Part shown: one piece after another, positions 20,548-30,626 of the stretch
Position numbering within the stretch: the first letter of the stretch is position 1
Layout of the letters: each line of letters opens with the position of its first letter
Origin: DASWJZ01 sp963805325
Lineage (GTDB): Bacteria; Pseudomonadota; Alphaproteobacteria; Rhizobiales; Afifellaceae
NCBI GenBank assembly: GCA_963805325.1
Contig: CAWDTS010000011.1
Span: 1 to 64,000 of the forward strand
Reading direction: 5' to 3'
Length of the DNA: 64,000 nucleotides
Made by a program: the position numbers and the translations under genes
Notes under the pieces: generated by a model
The model's input: only the letters and a program-made list of their open reading frames with translations
Database searches by the model: none
What the model was told of the DNA's origin: nothing

Positions 20548-22054
20548 GTGTCCTGCGTTCTGGGTCTCGACATCGGCACGACATCGACGATCGGCATCCT
20601 GATCAGGCTGCCGGACGAGGTGGTGGGCATCGTCTCGCGCCCGGTGACGTTGAACTCGCCTAAGGCGGGATGGGCGGAGGAGGATCCCGCGCCAGTGGTG
20701 GACCAACGTCTGCGCCATCCTTTCGGAGCTTCAAGGAGCGCGGCGTCGCGCTCGATGAGATCGCCGCCGTCGGCGTCACCGGCATGCTGCCGGCCGTCGT
20801 GCTTCTCGACGATCGTGGCGATTTGATCCGCCCGAGCATCCAGCAAAGCGACGCGCGCTGCGGCGCCGAGGTGCGCGAGCTCGCCGCCGAGCTCGACGGC
20901 GACGCCTTCGTGCGCCGGGTCGGCAACGGCATCAACCAGCAGCTCGTCATCGCCAAGCTGCGCTGGATCGAGAAGCACGAGCCCGACGCCTTCGCGCGCA
21001 TCGCGACCGTCTTCGGCTCCTACGACTACGTGAACTGGAAGCTGACGGGCGAGCGCGCCGTGGAGCAGAACTGGGCGCTCGAAGGCGGCTTCGTGGACAT
21101 CTCCGACCACAAGGTCGGCGGACGATCTCGTCGCGCTCGCGCACATCCCGCGCTCCGCCTTGCCGCCGAAATCGACGTCGCACGCGCTGCTTGGCAAGGT
21201 GACGCCGCAGGCAGCCGCCGAGACGGGGCTGAAGGCCGGCACCCCGGTCGTCGGCGGCGCGGCCGATCTGATCGCCTCCGCGCTCGCGGCCGGCCTCACG
21301 CAGCGGGGCGACGTGCTTTTGAAGTTCGGCGGCTCCGTCGACATCCTCGTCGCGACCGACAAGGCGGCGCCCGATCCGCGGCTTTACCTCGACTACCATC
21401 TGGTGCCCGGCCTCTTCGTTCCGAACGGATGCATGGCGACCGGCGGCTCGGGGCTGAACTGGTTCGTCGAGACGTTCGCGGGCGGCGAGAGGGCGGCCGC
21501 GGACGCCGCGGGCATCTCCGTGCACCGCCGCCTGGACCACCTCGCGGCGACCGTTCCGGCCGGGTCGGACGGGCTGTCGATCCTGCCCTATTTCCTTGGT
21601 GAGAAGACGCCGATCCACGATCCCGCGCGCGCGCGGCGTCTTCTACGGCATGAGCCTGTCGCACGGTCTCGGCCATGCCTGGCGCGCGCTGCTTGAAGCC
21701 TATGCCTACGCGATCGCCCATCACGTCGAGGTGCTGGATGACATCGGCCACGCCACGGAACGCTATCTCGCCTCCGATGGCGGCTCCAACAGCGAGGTGT
21801 GGATGCAGATCGTCGCCGACGTGCTGCAGAAGCCGGTGCAACTCCTGAAAGGGCATCCCGGCTCGTGCCTCGGCGCGGCCTGGACGGCCGCGATCGGCGT
21901 CGGCCTTGAGGCGGACTGGTCGGCGATATCGCGCTTCGTCGGGACCGGCGCGGTCGTCGAGCCGAACCCGGCGAATGCCGAAGTCTATGCCGAAGGCTAC
22001 AAGACGTTTCGCGATCTCTATCGCCGCCTCTTCGCGGACGGAGGCCGAGGATGA
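20548..22054 (+). CDS. FGGY family carbohydrate kinase, frameshifted
   Basis: About 502 residues. The N-terminal nucleotide-binding fold reads VLGLDIGTTSTIGILI; then VGVTGMLPAVVLLDDRG, RPSIQQSDARCGAEV (xylulokinase-like substrate region), SYDYVNWKLTGERAVEQNWA, LKFGGSVDILVATD, GLSHGLGHAWRALLEAYAY-like helix, SDGGSNSEVWMQIVADVLQ and GSCLGAAWTAAIG (FGGY C-terminal signature area). It phosphorylates a pentulose, polyol or similar sugar. Indels near 20,695, 21,118 and 21,625. GTG start at 20,548 after GGGAAGGGG. The stop overlaps an ATG (ATGA at 22,051) but that frame closes after 21 codons. Confidence 0.87.
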
Positions 22055-22105
22055 TCGCCGTGCAGTCGTGTCACGAGGGAGCCGCGCCGGCCGGAGCGGA
22101 AGCGG

Positions 22106-22434
22106 ATGGTCTATAAGATCGATGCGGATGACGACCGCAGATACATCGAGGAGTTTCGCAAGACGCCGATCGGGGACCACAGCCCCGGGCTTCAGCGCGT
22201 GCTCAACATCATGCGGCTCGACCGCGGCGGCATCCAGATACGTGCTCGTCTGCCGCAAGCGCTTCGCCGAATACGTGCTCGGGCGCATGCCGCCCGACCG
22301 CGCCGATCCCATCGAGATCGAGGAGGACCTGGTCTTCACCACACGCGAAGAGGCCGAATGGGAGATGTTCCGCCGCCGCTGGCGCGAGCATACCGGCGAG
22401 GACATCAACCTGCCTTTCACACGGACGACGCTAG
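22106..22434 (+). CDS. N,N-dimethylformamidase alpha (small) subunit-like protein, copy 1
   Basis: About 110 residues, close to the 15-kDa small subunit of dimethylformamidase. It reads MVYKIDADDDRRYIEEFRKT, GDHSPGLQRVLNIMRLDRGG, then after an indel near 22,232 YVLVCRKRFAEYVLGRMP and IEIEEDLVFTTREEAEWEM, then FRRRWREHTG. It lies immediately before the large-subunit gene, as dmfA1 precedes dmfA2 in Paracoccus. A second homologue is at 27,542-27,871, so each supports the other's reality. ATG at 22,106 follows a GGAG at 22,092. A further indel before TAG 22,432 is needed for a natural end. Confidence 0.7.
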
Positions 22435-22441
22435 GACAGTC

Positions 22442-24727
22442 ATGCTCAAGATCGTCGGCTATCCGGATCGCTATAGCGTCGCCCCCGGCGAAACGATCGA
22501 CTTCAAGATCTCCGTCGAGGAGGGCGACACTTCGAGGCGCGGCTGGTGCGCGTCGTCCACGGCGACTGCAATCCGCGAGGGCCGGGACTGAAGTTCATCC
22601 ACGTCCCGACCAACGCCGACGGCAGCCATCCGGGCAAGGCGCAGCGGATCGACGCCGGCTCGTTCATGCTGGTCGAGGGCTTTCCGGCGCTCGCCGCCGG
22701 AGCCGTTCACCTTCTTCGCCATGCTCTGGCCGACGCTGACCAGGCGCGAGGACCAGACGCTCCTCTGCCCAGTGGGATCCCGGCGAGCCGGCGCGGCATC
22801 CACATCGGGCTGAGACGGCGGCCGCATCGCGGTCACGTTTCGGCGATGGCGCAGAGGCACGGCGACGGTGATCGGCGAGAGCGGCCGATGCTGGACCGCG
22901 CAATGGTATTCGCTCGCCGTCGCGCATCATCCCGCAGCGCGCGGACCGTGTCGATCGAGCAGAACCCGCTCGTTCCCTATGCGAAGACGAACGACGCCTT
23001 CTCCGGCACCTTCGACCGCTCGACGTCGCGCCGGCGCCGCGTCGAGGCGCCGCTCTATCTCGCCGGCTGCCCGGAGGCCGACGGCACGGTCGGGCGGCAT
23101 TACGACGGCAAGATCGACGGCCCGACGCTGCTGTCGGGCCTGCATGCCGGCCGACGCACGACGCACGCTTGCGCGTGCCGCTCGATCCGGCCGCTCGCGA
23201 CGAAGTCATCGCCCGATGGGATTTCTCACGCGGGATCGATCGTTGCGCGGCCGTCGACGTCGGCCCGTCGCGGCTCGACGGCGCTGTTCGGTCAACCTGC
23301 CGACCCGCGGCATGAAGGGCTGGAACTGGACCGGCGAGGAGCATGCCTGGCCGAAGAAGCCCGAGCACTACGGCGCCGTGCATTTCCATCACGACGATCG
23401 TCTATGACGCCGCCTGGGAGACCTCGGTCGCGGTGACGATCCCGGACGACTGCCGCAGCGGCCCCTATGCGCTGCATGTCAGATGCGGCGAGAGCGACAA
23501 GACCGCGACGCGCGAGGCCTATATCGCCTTCTTCGTCCGGCCGCCGCGCGACCCGGGCGGCGCGCGGCAACCGCCCGCAAGGTGCGTTGCTGGCGCCGAC
23601 CTGTCCTATCTCGCCTATGCCAACCATGCCGAGCACATCACCGCGCGCGGCGCGAGCTGCAGATGGGACGGCTGCTCACTTTCGGCCATGCCGATCTCTA
23701 CATGTATGACCATCCCGAGCTCGGCGGCTCGCTCTACGACACGCCATGCCGACGGCTCCGGCGTCGACTATTCGAGCCGCCTCCGGCCCAATCCTCAACT
23801 TCTCGCCGCGCAATATCATTCCTGGCTCGGCGGCCACGGCTCGGCGCTCTACCAGTACAATGCCGACACCCATCTCTTCGACTGGCTGGAGCAGCAGGGC
23901 GTCGACTACGACGTCATCACCGACGAGGATCTGCACGAGGAGGGCTTCGAACTCTCGCGGACTACCGCGTCGTCCTGACCGGCACCCATCCCGAATATCA
24001 TTCGACCGCGATGTGGGACGCGATGAAGGCGTGGATCGATCGCGGCGGGCGGCTGATGTATCTCGGCGGCAACGGCTGGTACTGGCGCATCGCCTTCCAC
24101 GACGAGCTGCCGGGCGTGATCGAGCTGCGCCGCGCCGAGGACGGCATCCGCACCTGGGATCGCCGAGCCCGGCGAATATTACCACTCCTTCAACGGCGAG
24201 TATGGCGGGCTGTGGCGGCGGATCGGCCGCGCGCCCAACGTCATGGCCGGCGTCGGCTTCATCGCCCAGGGCTTCGACATGTCCTCCTACTACCGCCGCG
24301 CGCCCGACGCCGACAATCCGCGCGCCGCCTTCATCTTCAAGGGCGTGCCGGACGAGATCATCGGCGATTTCGGCCTGGTCGGCGGCGGCGCGGCCGGCAT
24401 CGAGCTCGACTGCATCTCGCGCGAGCTCGGCTCGCCGCCCAACATGCTGCGGCTCGCCTCCTCCGAGGGCCACCGCCGATGATGATGCTGGTCAACGAGG
24501 AGTTCGGCGTCGTCCCGCCCAATCTCGGCGGCGACCAGAACCAGCGCGTGCGCGCCGACCTGGCCTTCTGCGAGACGCCCGCCGGCGGCGCGGTCTTCGC
24601 CACGTCCTCGATCGCCTGGTGCGGCTCGCTCTCGCACAACGACTACGACAACAACGTCTCGCGGATCACCGCCAACGTGCTGAAGCGCTTCCTGGACCCG
24701 ACGCCCTTCTCGGCCGGCGACGCCTGA
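22442..24727 (+). CDS. N,N-dimethylformamidase beta (large) subunit family protein, frameshifted
   Basis: About 760 residues, matching the 85-kDa large subunit. The Ig-like start reads MLKIVGYPDRYSVAPGETID; then VVHGDCNPRGPGLKFIHVP, a LamG-like middle (NPLVPYAKTNDAFSGTF, DGKIDGPTLLSGLHA), and the C-terminal glutamine-amidotransferase-like domain: HADLYMYDHPELGGSLYDT, GTHPEYHSTAMWDAMKAW, GGRLMYLGGNGWYWRIAF and a final HNDYDNNVSRITANVLKRF. The characterised enzyme hydrolyses DMF with an iron centre held by two Tyr and one Glu; HPEY and GWYW tyrosines are candidates but unverified. The true substrate is probably another amide. A dozen indels. Confidence 0.82.
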
Positions 24728-24759
24728 ACTCTCCACATTCAGAAGGACGATCCAGCACG

Positions 24760-25532
24760 ATGAGCCTCGACCAGTTTCGCCTCGACGGAAGGACGGCCGT
24801 CGTCACCGGCGGCGCGCGCGGCATCGGCTACGCCATCGCCGAGCTCGCGGCGAGCGCCGGCGCCGACATCGCCATCGTCGACACTGCTGGAGCAGGGCCG
24901 CGGAATCCGCCGAGGCCATCGCCGACGAAGTCCGGCGCGCAGGCGAGTTCTATCAGGCCGACCTGCGCGATCCGGAGACGGCGAGGACCGTGGCCGACGA
25001 CGTGGAGCGCGACTTCGGCCGCGTCGGCGTGCTGTTCAACTGCATCGGCATCAACCCGAACACCGACTTCCTGGAGATCCCGCCGGAGGAATGGCAGGAC
25101 GTGATGGCCGTCAACGTCAACGCCCAGTTCTTCGTCGCCCAGGCCTTCGCCCGCCAGATGGCGCGAGCGGGCGGCGGCAGCATCGTCGCCATCGGCTCCA
25201 ATTCCGGCTTCACCGTCGACAAGCCGCAGCCGCAGGCGCACTACAACACCTCCAAGGCCGCCGTGCACCAGATGGTGAAGTCGATGGCGATCGAGCTTGC
25301 GCCTCACAAGATCCGCGTCAACGCCGTGGCGCCGGGCTACGTCCTGACCGAGATGACCAAGCTCGGCCTGAGCAACGCCGAATGGGTGAAGGTCTGGGAG
25401 GAGATGACGCCGATGAAGCGGTTCGCCGAGCCGTCGGAGATCGCCAACGTCATGCTCTTCCTGGCGAGCGACGCGGCGAGCTACATGACCGGCAGTATCG
25501 TTCTCGTCGACGGGGGTTACACATGCTGGTGA
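24760..25532 (+). CDS. SDR family NAD(P)-dependent oxidoreductase 1
   Basis: About 257 residues. The cofactor motif is TAVVTGGARGIGYAIAELAA (TGxxxGxG), followed by LFNCIGINPNTDFLEIPPEE (usually NNAG, here NCIG), SIVAIGSNSGFTVDKPQPQ with catalytic Ser, and HYNTSKAAVHQMVKSMAIEL with Tyr-x-x-x-Lys replaced in spacing as YNTSK. The C-terminus ends SDAASYMTGSIVLVDGGYTC. It probably oxidises a secondary alcohol or sugar intermediate in the same cluster. An indel near 24,885. It begins 33 bases after the dimethylformamidase-like gene. Confidence 0.88.
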
Positions 25533-25554
25533 CGACCGAAGCGTGGGTTATGTC

Positions 25555-26363
25555 ATGAGCGAAGCGACATCCGTCCGTCCTCCGATCGGCAAGGACCTGG
25601 AGGGCAAGCGCGCCATCGTCACCGGCGGCGCCGCCGGCATCGGCCGCGCCATCGCGCGCGGCGCTCGCGCGCCATGGGGTGCGCGTCGCGATCGCCGACC
25701 TCGAACGAGGCCGCGCGCGAAGGGCGCCGCCGCCGCGCTCGGGCCGGAGCATATGGGCTCGCCATCGACGTGCGCCGAGCGCGCATCGGTCGAGGCCGCG
25801 CTTGCGCGAGGTCGAGGAGGCCTTCGGCGGCTACGACATCCTCTGCGCCAATGCCGGCGTATCGACGATGAACAAGGCGGTCGACCTGAGCGACGAGGAG
25901 TGGGACTTCAACTTCGACGTCAATGCGCGCGGCGTGTTCCTAACCAACCAGGTCGCCGCTCGGCACTTCCTCGCCGCAGGCTCGGGCGTGATCGTCAACA
26001 CCGCCTCGCTCGCCGCCAAGGTCGGCGCGCCGCTTCTCGCGCATTACTCCGCGTCGAAGTTCGCTGTGCTCGGCTGGACGCAGGCGCTCGCGCGCGAGCT
26101 GGCGCCGGCCGGCATTCGCGTCAACGCCGTCTGCCCCGGCTTCGTGCGCACGAGCATGCAATCGCGTGAAGTCGAGTGGGAGGCGAAGCTGCGCGGCGTC
26201 ACGCCGGAGCGCGTGATCGCCGACTATGTGGCGCAGACGCCGCTCGGGCGGCTGGAAGAGGCGGAGGACGTGGCCGAGGTCGTCGTCTTCCTCTGCCTCC
26301 GAGGCGTCAGCCTTCATGACCGGGCAGGGCGTCAACGTCACCGGCGGCGTCTATACGACGTGA
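25555..26363 (+). CDS. SDR family NAD(P)-dependent oxidoreductase 2
   Basis: About 268 residues: RAIVTGGAAGIGRAIARAL-type cofactor motif (partly shifted), YDILCANAGVSTMNKAVDLS with the NAG motif, VIVNTASLAAKVGAPLLAH and YSASKFAVLGWTQALARELA (catalytic Tyr-x-x-x-Lys), RVNAVCPGFVRTSMQ, and after a last indel near 26,296 GQGVNVTGGVYTT. Indels also lie near 25,668, 25,697 and 25,803. It follows the first SDR by 22 bases and its stop is separated by one base from the next start, so the genes form one operon. Confidence 0.87.
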
Positions 26364-26364
26364 G

Positions 26365-27545
26365 ATGAGCGGGATGAGCGACATCACGGAGGCGGACGCC
26401 GCGGAGCTGCTCGCCGCGCTCGTCGCAATCCCGAGCGTCAATCCGCATTTCCGCCGGCCCGACGATCCCGATGCTTGGTTCAACGAGGCGCGTGTCGGCG
26501 ATTTCGTTGCCGACTGGCTGCGCCAGATCGGCGCGGAGGTGGAGATCGACCTGGTCAAGCCGGAGCGCCCGAACGTGGTCGCGCGCATTCGCGGCGCCGA
26601 GCGGCGGCCCGACCTCCTTGTGGGAGGGCCATCTCGACACGGTCCAGGTGACCGGCATGGACGATCCGTTCACCCCGCGCATCGAAGGCGGGCGGCTCTA
26701 TGGACGCGGCGCGGTGGACGACAAGGGCTGCGTCACCGCCTTCATGCTGGCCATGCGGGAGCTGGCGAAGAATCCGCCGCCGGGCGACGTCACGTTCCTC
26801 GCCGCGATGGACGAGGAGTATCACTTCAGGGGGATCGCGCATCATCTGGAGCGCGGCGAGCGCTACGATCTCGGCATCGCCGGCGAACCGACCAATCTGC
26901 GGATCGTGCGCGCCTGTAAGGGCTGCGTGCGCTGGTATGTGGAAGTGCTCGGCCGACCCGCGCACACGGCGAAGCCGCACGAAGGCGTCAATGCGATCAC
27001 CGTAGCGCGCCACGTCCTCACGGCCTTCGAGGAGGCCATGACGCGGCGCTTGGAAGAGCATCTGCTGCTCGGGCGCTCGACGCTGACCTGCACCGCCTTC
27101 GAGGCGGGCGAGGGGCCGAACACCGTGCCGTCGCGCGCCATGCTGCGCTTCGACTATCGCTGCCTTCCCGGCGAGGATAGCGGTATGATCTGGCGCGACT
27201 TCGCGGCGCTGGCGACGTCGATTGCGGAAGAGACGCCCGGCATACGCTGCGTCGTTCACGAGCCATTTATAGACTTCCTCGGCCATGGACGTGCCCGAGG
27301 CTGCTCCCATCGTGGGCATCATGGGCGGCGTCTGTCGCGATGCCGGCATCGATCCGACACCGATAGGCGTACCCTATGGCTCGGACGCGACGAAGATGAC
27401 GAATGTGGCCCGCGTGCCAACCGTCGTCTTCGGGCCAGGTTCGATCGACCAGGCGCATTCGCTGAACGAGTTCGTGGAGATCGCGGAGGTCGCCAAGGCC
27501 GCCCGCATGCTGGTCGAGACGGCGAGGCGGGCAGGGCAGTCGTGA
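26365..27545 (+). CDS. M20 family metallohydrolase (ArgE/DapE type)
   Basis: About 393 residues. Zinc-ligand motifs are in order: EGHLDTVQVTGMDDPFTP (His, Asp), LYGRGAVDDKGCVTAFML (bridging Asp), MDEEYHFRGIAHHL (catalytic Glu-Glu), GIAGEPTNLRIVRACKG (Glu position), and GPGSIDQAHSLNEFVEIAE (last His). The dimerisation lid reads RWYVEVLGRPAHTAKPHEGV. Members hydrolyse N-acyl amino acids or related amides, so it may act after or instead of the dimethylformamidase-like enzyme. Indels near 26,622 and 27,285. Confidence 0.9.
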
Positions 27546-27871
27546 GCGCGCACGACCCGGGCTCTACCGACCTCTATCAGCCCGAAACCGAGGCGGACCT
27601 CATCGCCGCCTTCCGCCGCAATCCGCGCGGACCGTACAGTCCCGTATTGCAGCGGCTTCTCAACATCGTGCACGCCGACCTGAGCGCCACCCGCGTCGTC
27701 CTTGTTACCTTGGAGCCGTTCAAGCGCTGGGCGATCGCGAGCGTTCCGGAGGAACGCGGCGAGCGGATCGAGATCGAACACGACACGATCTTCACCGACC
27801 TCGCGGAGGCGGAGTGGGCGCTTTTTCGCCGCCGCTGGCTCCTGCGCACCGGCGTGCTGCTGGACCCGTAG
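27542..27871 (+). CDS. N,N-dimethylformamidase alpha (small) subunit-like protein, copy 2
   Basis: An intact protein of 109 residues, translationally coupled to the M20 gene by a GTGA overlap. It reads DLYQPETEADLIAAFRRNP, RGPYSPVLQRLLNIVHADLS, VVLVTLEPFKRWAIASVPEE, IEIEHDTIFTDLAEAEWALF and RRRWLLRTGVLLDP. It aligns by eye over its full length with copy 1 at 22,106-22,434: P-x-G/P-x-x-SPxLQRxLNI, the IEIE-x-D-x-xFT motif and AEW-x-xFRRRW-x-x-xTG are shared. No second large-subunit gene follows. It could be an alternative partner for the single large subunit. Confidence 0.7.
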   Translation: MSAHDPGSTDLYQPETEADLIAAFRRNPRGPYSPVLQRLLNIVHADLSATRVVLVTLEPFKRWAIASVPEERGERIEIEHDTIFTDLAEAEWALFRRRWLLRTGVLLDP

Positions 27872-28073
27872 CCCACCCGGCGCACCGCTTGGCGAAGCCG
27901 CGCGGTTCCTCCGGGAGAGCGGCTTTGCACAAATTCGAACCGTCCGGTTGCCGCCGATATGGTCTGCTGCCGAAGACTTGGCCACTGAAACGGTAAGACG
28001 GCGGAGAATCCCGCGTGCGGCAGCGAAATTTCGCTGTTCACACTTGACCCTTAGTGGGATTGCCGATTTAAAT

Positions 28074-28100
28074 CGAACATATTGCAACAGAGAACGAACA
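28074..28100. promoter_or_regulatory. Paired CGAACA half-sites upstream of importer A (possible DeoR operator)
   Basis: CGAACA occurs at 28,074-28,079 and again at 28,095-28,100, 21 bases apart (two helical turns), on the same strand, in the 290-base gap before the binding-protein gene. The complementary TGTTCG also occurs at 33,634-33,639 upstream of the DeoR-type regulator gene. GlpR/DeoR operators known from other bacteria contain TTCG half-sites, so these are candidates for its binding. Confidence 0.35.
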
Positions 28101-28161
28101 CAAATGATCGGACCTTGGTCCGTTGTTCTGCACCAATGCCCGCAACACAGGGGGTAAGACG

Positions 28162-29541
28162 ATGAACAAACGTTACAGCGGCCTCACGCGCCGCCAGCTT
28201 CTGCAGACGACCGCTGGCATCGGCGCCACGGCGGTAACGGGGTCGCTCCTTCCCGCGAGCTTCGCCCAGGCCCAGGACATGAGCCTTGCGGCGACCAGCG
28301 GCGAGCCGGTCTATTTCCGCGGCTGGAACTTCCGCACCGATGTCGTCCAGGGGAACGTCGACCGCTACAACGCAAACCTCGCCGGACACGTCGACTACGC
28401 CACCGTGACCGGCGACTACCCGTCGATCATGGAGAAGAGCCTCATCTCGAAGGCCAATCTCGACGTGCTCTACGCCAACCCGTCGAGCGCGGTCCGTTAC
28501 TTCGGCGGCAATTGGATCATGCCCGTCGACGAGTTGGCGAACGCCGACGAGATCAAGGCGGGAATGTTCGAGAACATCCTCGACGCCTGGTCCTACAAGG
28601 GCAAGCTGCTCGGCCTCAGCTACTTCGTCTCCACCCGCGGCGTGATGTGCGTGAACACCGAGAAGTTCGCGGCGGCCGGCTTCAGCGAAGCGGACTATCC
28701 GAAGAACTGGCCCGAGTTCTACGAGATGCTCTACAAGCTGCGCGACAAGGGCGAGAAGCAGCCCTACCTTGCGCACTGGTTCTCCGAATGGTTCGGCATC
28801 AGCTGGGGCTATGTCCTTGAGATGATGAACCGCGGCGGCGTCATGGCCGACCCGGAGACACACGCGCCGATGATGACGGTGGACGGCCCCGCCGGTCAGA
28901 CGCTCGAGGACTGGAAGAAGATCTGGAAGGATGGCTTCATCCCCGAAGAGGTCTTTGCCTACAACGAAGCGGCCTACATCGACGCCTATCGCTCCGGTCG
29001 CTACATCTTCAGCCCGCAGCAGATCTACGACCTGAAGACGTTCAACGACCCGGCGCAGTCCTCCGCGGTGGCCGGCAAGATCGGCTTCCTGCCCTATCAG
29101 GGGCAGCCCTGGGGCCTGATCGACAGCGCCATGTACCTGATGACCAGTCGCGACCGTCCGGCCGAGGTCACCGAGGACGTGAAGAAGTTTGCGTCGTGGT
29201 ATGGCTACAAGAACGAGGATGGCGAGATCGCGGTCGCCAACCGGTGGATGAAGGAGAACATGCTGTTTTCCGCCTACAAGGAGGTGATGCAGAGCGACTC
29301 CGCGCGCGAGACGATCGCTGCCTCGATCTCCAATCCCGACGACTACGACAAGCTCATCGAGGTCTATTCGCATACGCCGTTCCCGAAGGGTATCTGGAGC
29401 GTCGTGTGGTCGGAGGAGTTCAACGGCTGGCTGAAGGAGAAGCTGTTCGCCTTCCTGCAGCAGGATCTCACCACCGAGAGCGTCATCACCGAGGCAAACG
29501 ACGAGATCGCCCGCCTCAACAAGAAGTACAAGATCGAGTAG
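28162..29541 (+). CDS. ABC importer A: extracellular solute-binding protein (Tat-exported)
   Basis: An intact protein of 459 residues. The N-terminus MNKRYSGLTRRQLLQTTAG, with the hydrophobic run to ASFAQAQ, is a twin-arginine signal. The mature part has GEPVYFRGWNFRTDVVQGNV, VTGDYPSIMEKSLISKANL, NWIMPVDELANADEIKAGMF and YPKNWPEFYEMLYKLRDKG, the layout of family 1 sugar-binding proteins. It resembles binding protein D (61,752-63,054), for example both share VTGDY near residue 90. It feeds the two permeases downstream. ATG at 28,162 is preceded by GGGGTAAG. The ligand is unknown. Confidence 0.9.
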   Translation: MNKRYSGLTRRQLLQTTAGIGATAVTGSLLPASFAQAQDMSLAATSGEPVYFRGWNFRTDVVQGNVDRYNANLAGHVDYATVTGDYPSIMEKSLISKANLDVLYANPSSAVRYFGGNWIMPVDELANADEIKAGMFENILDAWSYKGKLLGLSYFVSTRGVMCVNTEKFAAAGFSEADYPKNWPEFYEMLYKLRDKGEKQPYLAHWFSEWFGISWGYVLEMMNRGGVMADPETHAPMMTVDGPAGQTLEDWKKIWKDGFIPEEVFAYNEAAYIDAYRSGRYIFSPQQIYDLKTFNDPAQSSAVAGKIGFLPYQGQPWGLIDSAMYLMTSRDRPAEVTEDVKKFASWYGYKNEDGEIAVANRWMKENMLFSAYKEVMQSDSARETIAASISNPDDYDKLIEVYSHTPFPKGIWSVVWSEEFNGWLKEKLFAFLQQDLTTESVITEANDEIARLNKKYKIE

Positions 29542-29624
29542 CCGGCGCGGCCCCGCGCCCACACTGCGCGGGCCGGCCCGTGACGCCCTTCGGGGTTGCT
29601 CATCGGCACGGCGCTTGCTGAATT

Positions 29625-29654
29625 GTCATGGGGCGGCCTTCGCCGCCCCATGAC
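29625..29654 (+). terminator. 13-bp hairpin after binding-protein gene A (attenuator/stabiliser)
   Basis: GTCATGGGGCGGC at 29,625-29,637 and its exact reverse complement at 29,642-29,654 enclose a CTTC loop. No T-run follows, so full termination is less likely than partial termination or protection of the upstream message. It lies in the 158-base gap between binding-protein and permease genes. Confidence 0.65.
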
Positions 29655-29699
29655 GCGGAATAGAAGTCTCCGCGGTACGATAGTCTCGACTGTCAGGGG

Positions 29700-30626
29700 G
29701 TGCGATCTTTGAAGAGCACGACAGCCGTTCAGCGCCCGGCGCGCTCGCGCAGCGCCGAGTTGTCGAACCTTCAGTTCGCTCTCCTGGTCACCGTCCCGGT
29801 CCTCTGCTTCCTCGTCATCGTCGTCGCCTATCCGCTCGGCTACGCCCTGTGGATCAGCCTGCACGAGATCAGCTTCTTTGGCGGCTATTCGGCCGAGTTC
29901 GTCGGCCTCGCCAACTACGCCGCGGTGATCAGCGATCCGGACTTCTACCGCTCGACCTGGATATCACTCCACTTCACGGTGGAAAGCGTCGTCCTCACGC
30001 TGATCATCGGGATGTGCCTGGCGCTCATCGTGCGCGACCTTTCTCCGCGGTGGCGCTGGCTGCGCGCCATCATCATCCTGCCCTGGGCCGTTTCGCCGTA
30101 CGGCGCCGGCATCCTCTTTGCCTATCTCGGGCGCGGGCAAACCAGCCTCGGCACGGCGCTCGTCGACCTTTTCGGCGGGGACTACACGCTGAACCTGATC
30201 TCCGCCAAAGGTGTAATCGAGTATCTGGCTTTCGGCGCGGCCTGGAACATGGCGCCGCTTCTCGCCTTCTTCCTGCTTGCGAGCATGCTCACCACGCCCC
30301 GGCGGCTCTACGATCTCGCCGCGATCGACCAGATGAACCCGTTAGAGGTATTCCTCCACGTCACGCTGCCGCCACTGCGCTTCACGCTCTTCGTCTTCAC
30401 CTGCATCACGACGGTGCTCTCGCTGAAGGCGTTCGACTACATCTTCACGGAGACGCAAGGCGGACCGGGAACGGCGTCGGCGACGCTCACCTACCAGCTC
30501 TACAAGATCAGCTTCGTGAACCTCGATCTCGGCTACGGCGCCGCGATGTCGTTCTTCCTGCTCGCCATGATTCTGGTCGCGACGTTCATCATCTTCTTCT
30601 TCTGGGGAAGGCGCGAGGGTCGCTGA
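29700..30626 (+). CDS. ABC importer A: permease 1 (MalF/UgpA-like)
   Basis: An intact 308-residue protein with six membrane helices, beginning with the segment FALLVTVPVLCFLVIVVAYP. The cytoplasmic EAA loop that contacts the ATPase reads LYDLAAIDQMNPLEVFLHVT followed by LPPLRF. ILPWAVSPYGAGILFAYL and the final FLLAMILVATFIIFFFW are further helices. The start is GTG at 29,700 or TTG at 29,709. The stop overlaps the next start (TGATG), so the permeases are coupled. Confidence 0.92.
   Translation: MRSLKSTTAVQRPARSRSAELSNLQFALLVTVPVLCFLVIVVAYPLGYALWISLHEISFFGGYSAEFVGLANYAAVISDPDFYRSTWISLHFTVESVVLTLIIGMCLALIVRDLSPRWRWLRAIIILPWAVSPYGAGILFAYLGRGQTSLGTALVDLFGGDYTLNLISAKGVIEYLAFGAAWNMAPLLAFFLLASMLTTPRRLYDLAAIDQMNPLEVFLHVTLPPLRFTLFVFTCITTVLSLKAFDYIFTETQGGPGTASATLTYQLYKISFVNLDLGYGAAMSFFLLAMILVATFIIFFFWGRREGR

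Noticed and set aside
22051..22116. A 21-codon frame starting in the ATGA overlap after the FGGY kinase
   Set aside because: It closes quickly and the dmfA1-like protein aligns well from the later ATG at 22,106; it might be a leader but nothing supports that.
28051..29562. Long minus-strand frame opposite binding-protein gene A
   Set aside because: It is an antisense shadow caused by high GC codon use; it has arginine/valine/glutamate-rich composition, no family match and no ribosome site.
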